Source: Erysipelotrichaceae bacterium
Lineage (GTDB): Bacteria; Bacillota_I; Bacilli_A; Erysipelotrichales; Erysipelotrichaceae
Direction: 5' to 3'
Length of the DNA stretch: 42,206 nt
NCBI GenBank assembly: GCA_012516665.1
Contig: JAAYWN010000095.1
Span: 1-42,206 of the forward strand
In this document: one piece after another, positions 38,564 through 42,206 of the stretch
Layout of the letters: every line of letters begins with the position of its first letter
Numbering within the stretch: the first letter of the stretch is position 1
Program-made: the position numbers and the translations under genes
The notes under the pieces: model-generated
Seen by the model: the letters and a program-made list of their open reading frames with translations, nothing else
The model's database searches: none
Told to the model about the DNA's origin: nothing

Positions 38564-39986
38564 TATCCTTCACCAAAGCATTGGTAATGATAAAGCCCAT
38601 GATGTAAGAGATCACGATACCGACAGCATAGCAGGCAACAGAAGACACTGCGCCAGTAGGACCGGCTGTCATGACAAAGCACGCCAAGATGCCCGATGGT
38701 CCCCAAGCTGTTGCAGCGACCTGCATTGCCATAACGAAGGCACCGCCGAAACCGGCGCCAAGTCCAGCTGTGATGAATGGTTTTCCCATTGGAAGTGTAA
38801 CACCATAGATCAAAGGTTCGCCAACTCCAAGGATACCGGCAGGGAGTGCACCGCTGATAACAGCCTTCATTCTCTCATTCTTGACTTTTTTAGCCTTCAG
38901 ATAGATTGCAAATGCTGCACCTACCTGGCCGGCGCCAGCCATGCAGAGAGCCGGATACAGTGTGACATAGCCAAGTGTATTCAGCTGAACTGTATACAGA
39001 GCGACTAAGCCATGATGCATGCCCATAGCGACCATAGGCAGGAACAGAGCGGAGGAAATAAAGCCGGCAATGATCCTGACAAATACGTTGGAGCTCATGC
39101 AGATCTCCTGTACGATCCATACCAGGCCCGTTGAAACAAGTCCGCATGCCGGCATGATCAGGAAAATATATGGAATGACACAGATGATCAGTGTAAGAAT
39201 AGGTGTAAATACAATATCCATGGAATCCGGCATTCTTCTGCGGATCCACTTTTCAACCTTGACCATCACATAGACACCAAGGACAGCTGATAAGACACCG
39301 CCTCTGCCGCTTCTTAACAGAGAATCCAATGGAGATCCTTCGTTGAACCAGCCGACCAGCTTAGACAGTGCATTGATGCCATCCAAGCCTGTGATCATAC
39401 CAAGCATGCCGCCTAAGATCGGCGTTCCGCCAAAGCGTTCTGCCGCACGGTAGCCAGCCCAAGCCGTCAGATATGTCATGAAAGCCGTTGAGATCAGACC
39501 AAGCAATGCAACTACGACTGCTAAGAATGTATTCTGGGCATAGTTTGGATTGACCTGTGTGATCAATGTAGAAATGCCTGAGCAGAGGCCTGCCGCAACA
39601 ACGCCTGGGATCAGCGGAATAAAGATCTCACCGAAGATCTTCAGGGCATTGCGGACCGGATTGCTCTTCTGCTTTGATTTTACGGCAGCTTTGTTTGCCT
39701 GCCAGTCATTCTGCGTGCTTGTTGTTCCGGTAGAAGGAATTCCCATATCGAAACAGATGTCTGCACACTTGCGGCTCTTGCCAGGGCCGACAACAACTTC
39801 TACATACTGCGGACGATCGTGGACAGTGCCCAGAACGCCCTCTGTTTTCTTCAATTCTTCTTCATTCAGTTTGGCATCATCTTTCAGATTGATACGCAGA
39901 CGTGTCATACAGTTTGTTGCTGAAACAACATTGTCTTTGCCGCCGACCTGTTTCAAAATGTTCTGTACCAATTCTTCATTTGTCAT
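38544..39986 (-). CDS. murP: PTS N-acetylmuramic acid transporter EIIBC
   Basis: An integral membrane permease and phosphotransfer protein of the glucose superfamily. Residues 1-85 or so are EIIB with the phosphorylated Cys in SATNCMTRLRI. After a linker comes EIIC with about ten membrane helices, including GEIFIPLIPGVVAAGLC, GMHHGLVALYTVQLNTLG and the substrate-loop motif GVGEPLIYGVTLP. No EIIA domain is attached, so it depends on a separate EIIA such as 34656-35150. Context (murQ upstream, mupG downstream) supports MurNAc or MurNAc-GlcNAc as substrate. Start ATG 39986 follows AAAGGGG and gives 480 residues; the track start lies inside murQ. Confidence 0.9.
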   Translation of the reverse strand: MTNEELVQNILKQVGGKDNVVSATNCMTRLRINLKDDAKLNEEELKKTEGVLGTVHDRPQYVEVVVGPGKSRKCADICFDMGIPSTGTTSTQNDWQANKAAVKSKQKSNPVRNALKIFGEIFIPLIPGVVAAGLCSGISTLITQVNPNYAQNTFLAVVVALLGLISTAFMTYLTAWAGYRAAERFGGTPILGGMLGMITGLDGINALSKLVGWFNEGSPLDSLLRSGRGGVLSAVLGVYVMVKVEKWIRRRMPDSMDIVFTPILTLIICVIPYIFLIMPACGLVSTGLVWIVQEICMSSNVFVRIIAGFISSALFLPMVAMGMHHGLVALYTVQLNTLGYVTLYPALCMAGAGQVGAAFAIYLKAKKVKNERMKAVISGALPAGILGVGEPLIYGVTLPMGKPFITAGLGAGFGGAFVMAMQVAATAWGPSGILACFVMTAGPTGAVSSVACYAVGIVISYIMGFIITNALVKDNEVAEA

Positions 39987-40005
39987 ACTATAAATCCCCT
40001 TCTTT

Positions 40006-40905
40006 CTATTCCCCTTGCTTGATTGCCATGCGTACATGGCCATTTGCTTTCTGCAGCCTTGCTTCTGCTTCTTCAGCATCGCAGTCTGCCAAGATCATGG
40101 TGATCGCGGTCTTGCAGCTGCCGCCGGCTTCATCGATCTTTTTCCTTGCCGTAGCAGTATCTGTTCCGGTCGCTTCCACAACGATTTTTTCGGCCCTTGC
40201 ACGCAGTTTTTCATTTGTCTGCTTCACATCGACCATCAGATTCATATAAGCTTTTCCAACTCCTACCATGGAAGCTGTGGAGATCATATTCAGGATCATC
40301 TTTTCAGCTGTTCCTGCTTTGAGCCTAGTTGAGCCTGTCAGGATTTCCGGGCCGACAACCGCATCGATTGCCGCATCCGAGACCTTCCCAATAGCTGAAT
40401 CTTTATTGCAAGAGACAGCCGCCGTATGGCATCCGATCGAATCTGCATATTCCAGTGCACCGATCACATACGGTGTTCTTCCGCTTGCAGCCAAGCCGAT
40501 CAGAATATCTGTCTTCTTCAGTTCATGATCGATCATGTCCTGTTTTCCCTGCTGACGGTCATCTTCAGCACCTTCTTTGGCGCTGATAAAAGCTCCGTTC
40601 CCGCCAGCAATCAGTCCTACGACCTCTTCTGGCGATACACCGAATGTAGGCGGGCATTCCGCCGCATCCAATACGCCAAGTCTTCCGCTGGTCCCTGCAC
40701 CGATATAGATGATCCTTCCGCCGTGCTGCATTGCTTCAATAGCCCAATCCGCTACCTGCGCAATTTTCGGCAGCAGCGGCTGGATGCAGGCCGGGATCTT
40801 CTGATCTTCACGATTCATTTCAGTTACGATTTCCAGTGAAGACATCTGATCCAGATTCATCGTTTCGGGGTTCCGTGATTCTGTTGTCAACTTATCCAGA
40901 TTCAA
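40006..40905 (-). CDS. murQ: N-acetylmuramic acid 6-phosphate etherase
   Basis: MurQ splits the lactyl ether of MurNAc-6-P to give GlcNAc-6-P and D-lactate. The SIS fold protein shows LTTESRNPETMNLDQMSSLEIVTEMN, YIGAGTSGRLGVLDAAECPPTFG, GLAASGRTPYVIGALEYA, GSTRLKAGTAEKMILNMIS and a C-terminal UBA-like helix set. The ORF track begins at an ATG in the leader, but no ATG is near the conserved start. The TTG at 40903-40905, 8 bases after a perfect AGGAGG, opens the family N-terminus MNLDKLTTESRN, so a TTG start is assigned, giving 299 residues. First gene of the murQ-murP-mupG unit. Confidence 0.94.
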   Translation of the reverse strand: MNLDKLTTESRNPETMNLDQMSSLEIVTEMNREDQKIPACIQPLLPKIAQVADWAIEAMQHGGRIIYIGAGTSGRLGVLDAAECPPTFGVSPEEVVGLIAGGNGAFISAKEGAEDDRQQGKQDMIDHELKKTDILIGLAASGRTPYVIGALEYADSIGCHTAAVSCNKDSAIGKVSDAAIDAVVGPEILTGSTRLKAGTAEKMILNMISTASMVGVGKAYMNLMVDVKQTNEKLRARAEKIVVEATGTDTATARKKIDEAGGSCKTAITMILADCDAEEAEARLQKANGHVRMAIKQGE

Positions 40906-40913
40906 TACATTCA

Positions 40914-40919
40914 CCTCCT
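40914..40919 (-). promoter_or_regulatory. Ribosome binding site deciding the TTG start of murQ
   Basis: A perfect AGGAGG on the minus strand, 8 bases before TTG 40905. An out-of-frame ATG lies only 3 bases after it, which may lower murQ translation. Confidence 0.75.
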
Positions 40920-40978
40920 GTATTATCTTTCTTTTGTCATGCCCGGCGCCTTCAGGCATAGCTCTTAAGTGCTATTTC

Positions 40979-41006
40979 ATAGTAAATCGAAATATTTTTA
41001 TTTCAA
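40979..41006 (-). promoter_or_regulatory. murQ promoter
   Basis: On the minus strand TTGAAA (41001-41006), 16 bases, TACTAT (40979-40984). The spacer contains most of the putative MurR operator. Confidence 0.55.
40989..41004. promoter_or_regulatory. Putative MurR operator
   Basis: GAAATA-TTTT-TATTTC is a perfect inverted repeat between the divergent murQ and murR genes, lying between the -35 and -10 boxes of murQ. A regulator bound here would block murQ transcription. RpiR-family regulators commonly bind inverted repeats of this kind; the assignment to MurR is inferred from position. A second, shorter repeat, TTTCA-T-TGAAA (41056-41066), abuts the murR ribosome binding site. Confidence 0.5.
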
Positions 41007-41082
41007 TAACAGGTGATATGTTTGTAACTTTGTTCTATACTTTGGCTAAATGAGATTTCATTGAAAGGAGAATAATAGAGGT

Positions 41083-41922
41083 ATGAAAAATGCATTGATA
41101 CGTTTGCGGGAAGGACGTGATGGTCTCAACCCTGCCGAATATGCGGCTGCCGACTATGTGCTGGCCGATCCTCAGAGAGCGAGTATGCTCAGTGTTCATG
41201 AATTGGCGGATAAAGCTTTTGTTTCTTCTTCGGCGGTAATTCGCATGTGCCGCGACCTCGGCTTTGAAGGATACAAAGATTTTCGCAGCAGTCTGACCGT
41301 GGAGATCGCCCTGCGGGATGAAAACATGAGCCTGTCCCGTGAGGACATTGAAAAAGGGGATTCCATCAGCGAGATCATTCAGAAGATCACCTATAAAAAT
41401 GTGCAGTCTCTTTTAGATACACAGCATCTGATGGATACAGATACCCTGCAGAAATGTGTTGCGCTTTTAGAAAAAGCCAAAAGTGTCATTCTCTTCGGTC
41501 TTGGCGCCTCCTGGCTTGCTGGACGAGATGCCTATGAAAAACTGCTGCGGATCAATAAGCCATGCACGATCAATGAAGACTGGCATCTGCAGCTGCTCAG
41601 TGCGCGGAACAGCACGCGTGACGATGTCGGTGTTGTCATCTCTTACAGCGGCCAGACGACAGAAATGATCGAATGCATGAAAGCAATGAAAGACAATCAT
41701 ACACCGATCATTGTTATTACCCGCTGTGTTGACAGTCCAATTTCAGAATTAGCAGATTATAAGCTGTATACAACAGCCAATGAATCCTTGTTCCGATCAG
41801 CTGCCATGTCCTCACGTATCTCCCAGCTGGATATTATCGATATTCTTTATACTGCCTTGGCCAATGATAATTATGAGAACTGCATTAAGCAGCTGAAGAA
41901 GACGCATATTGTAAAACCATAA
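41083..41922 (+). CDS. murR: RpiR-family transcriptional regulator MurR
   Basis: A 279-residue regulator divergent from murQ. Residues 1-77 form the RpiR helix-turn-helix: NPAEYAAADYVLADPQRASMLSVHELADKAFVSSSAVIRMCRDLGFEGYKDF. Residues 110-279 are a SIS sugar-phosphate-binding domain (SVILFGLGASWLAGRDAYEKLLRI, VISYSGQTTEMIECMKAMKD). MurNAc-6-P is the known effector of MurR, so induction by that intermediate is likely. AAAGGAG lies about 13 bases upstream and a nearer GAGG stands 1 base before the ATG. A bidirectional terminator follows. Confidence 0.88.
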   Translation: MKNALIRLREGRDGLNPAEYAAADYVLADPQRASMLSVHELADKAFVSSSAVIRMCRDLGFEGYKDFRSSLTVEIALRDENMSLSREDIEKGDSISEIIQKITYKNVQSLLDTQHLMDTDTLQKCVALLEKAKSVILFGLGASWLAGRDAYEKLLRINKPCTINEDWHLQLLSARNSTRDDVGVVISYSGQTTEMIECMKAMKDNHTPIIVITRCVDSPISELADYKLYTTANESLFRSAAMSSRISQLDIIDILYTALANDNYENCIKQLKKTHIVKP

Positions 41923-41941
41923 CTGCTCCGCTGTCAGCAAT

Positions 41942-41972
41942 AAAAAAACTTAACCTTGCGTTAAGCTTTTTT
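41942..41972. terminator. Bidirectional terminator between murR and tRNA-Leu
   Basis: CTTAAC-CTTGC-GTTAAG is a perfect 6-bp stem flanked by seven A on the left and six T on the right, so it can end transcription in both directions: murR from the left, tRNA-Leu from the right. Confidence 0.8.
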
Positions 41973-41981
41973 CAATATAGG

Positions 41982-42065
41982 TGCTCCTGGCCGGATTCGA
42001 ACCGGCACGATATTGCTATCGGCAGATTTTGAGTCTACTGCGTCTACCAGCTCCGCCACAGGAGC
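41982..42065 (-). tRNA. tRNA-Leu (anticodon CAA)
   Basis: An 84-nt class II tRNA with a long variable arm. The acceptor GCTCCTG pairs with CAGGAGC, the D arm reads GGCGGAGCTGGTAGACGC, the anticodon loop CTCAAAA gives CAA, and the T arm is CCGG-TTCGAAT-CCGG. The discriminator is A. CCA is not encoded (ACCT follows the stem). Confidence 0.95.
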
Positions 42066-42083
42066 AAAAATAACAGCTAGGTC

Positions 42084-42112
42084 ATTATACAATAACCCTC
42101 TTTTTTTCGCAA
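42084..42112 (-). promoter_or_regulatory. Promoter of tRNA-Leu
   Basis: On the minus strand TTGCGA (42107-42112), 17 bases, TATAAT (42084-42089), ending 18 bases before the tRNA 5' end. Confidence 0.8.
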
Positions 42113-42142
42113 TGAATTCAGGAAGAAAAGGGGCAGTGTGTC

Positions 42143-42187
42143 GTTATCAAGCGATATTGTCATAGAAGTTATCAAGGGAATTTGTCA
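42143..42187. repeat. Pair of imperfect 20-bp direct repeats at the right edge
   Basis: GTTATCAAGCGATATTGTCA (42143-42162) and GTTATCAAGGGAATTTGTCA (42168-42187) repeat with a 25-base period and differ at only a few positions. Multiple short terminal repeats of this kind are found at the ends of IS21-family elements, so this may be the end of an insertion sequence lying beyond the window. No transposase is visible here. Confidence 0.5.
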
Positions 42188-42206
42188 CAAAAGGCAATTC
42201 CTATAG

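Overview
The window looks like a contiguous stretch of chromosome from a mid-GC Bacillota (Firmicute), plausibly Erysipelotrichia or a related Bacilli lineage. This is judged by eye from strong AGGAGG-type ribosome binding sites, a T-box leader, the short HisG plus HisZ arrangement, a Bacillus-like MurNAc recycling locus with MupG, and tRNA genes without an encoded CCA. No taxonomic search was possible.

Layout. (1) 1-2500: the end of an unrecognised gene, tRNA-Gly(CCC), mutY, a DUF4357-like protein with a Lys-rich tail, then a tRNA-Glu/tRNA-Trp pair with a terminator. (2) 2505-5786: a hybrid sensor histidine kinase split into two reading frames at a 7-base homopolymer, then a NusG-domain-II / Gx-transporter pair. 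(3) 5835-13779: a tightly overlapping aromatic operon, aroB-aroC-aroE/K(fusion)-aroF-aroA-tyrA-aroQ, preceded by pheA. Between pheA and aroB lies a complete candidate attenuator: a good promoter, a 12-codon leader ORF MKTQMFFFYYFR, competing RNA segments, an intrinsic terminator, then the aroB ribosome binding site. This is the most interesting signal in the window. (4) 13813-22264: accessory and housekeeping genes: a small membrane protein, a Lys/Ala-rich protein, NAD(P)H-hydrate repair, a stand-alone FakA-like domain, a PII-like protein coupled to a cation/proton antiporter, an orphan ArdC-like antirestriction protein, a GH-like protein with an acidic tail, and a TRIC-type channel. (5) 22322-29658: a complete his operon (hisZ-G-D-C-B-H-A-F-I-E) under a T-box whose best specifier triplet is CAC (His). 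(6) 29999-34478: a secreted SpaA/Cna-B-like protein translationally coupled to an SSB-like gene, and a radical SAM protein. (7) 34656-41922: peptidoglycan amino-sugar recycling: murQ-murP-mupG, a large AmiE/beta-lactamase-like lipoprotein and a glucose-type EIIA, with divergent murR. (8) The right edge has tRNA-Leu(CAA) and a short direct repeat that could be the end of a mobile element.

How they fit together. The aromatic block makes chorismate from PEP and erythrose-4-phosphate and sends it to prephenate-derived Tyr and Phe. Chorismate mutase and a dedicated aromatic aminotransferase are not in the window; HisC could supply the latter. The aro operon appears to be controlled by translation of Phe/Tyr codons and the his operon by uncharged tRNA-His, so two neighbouring amino acid pathways would use two different RNA mechanisms. 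In the Mur locus, MurP (EIIBC only) would take its phosphate from the nearby EIIA, MupG would split the imported phospho-disaccharide, and MurQ would remove lactate. A MurR operator candidate overlaps the murQ promoter.
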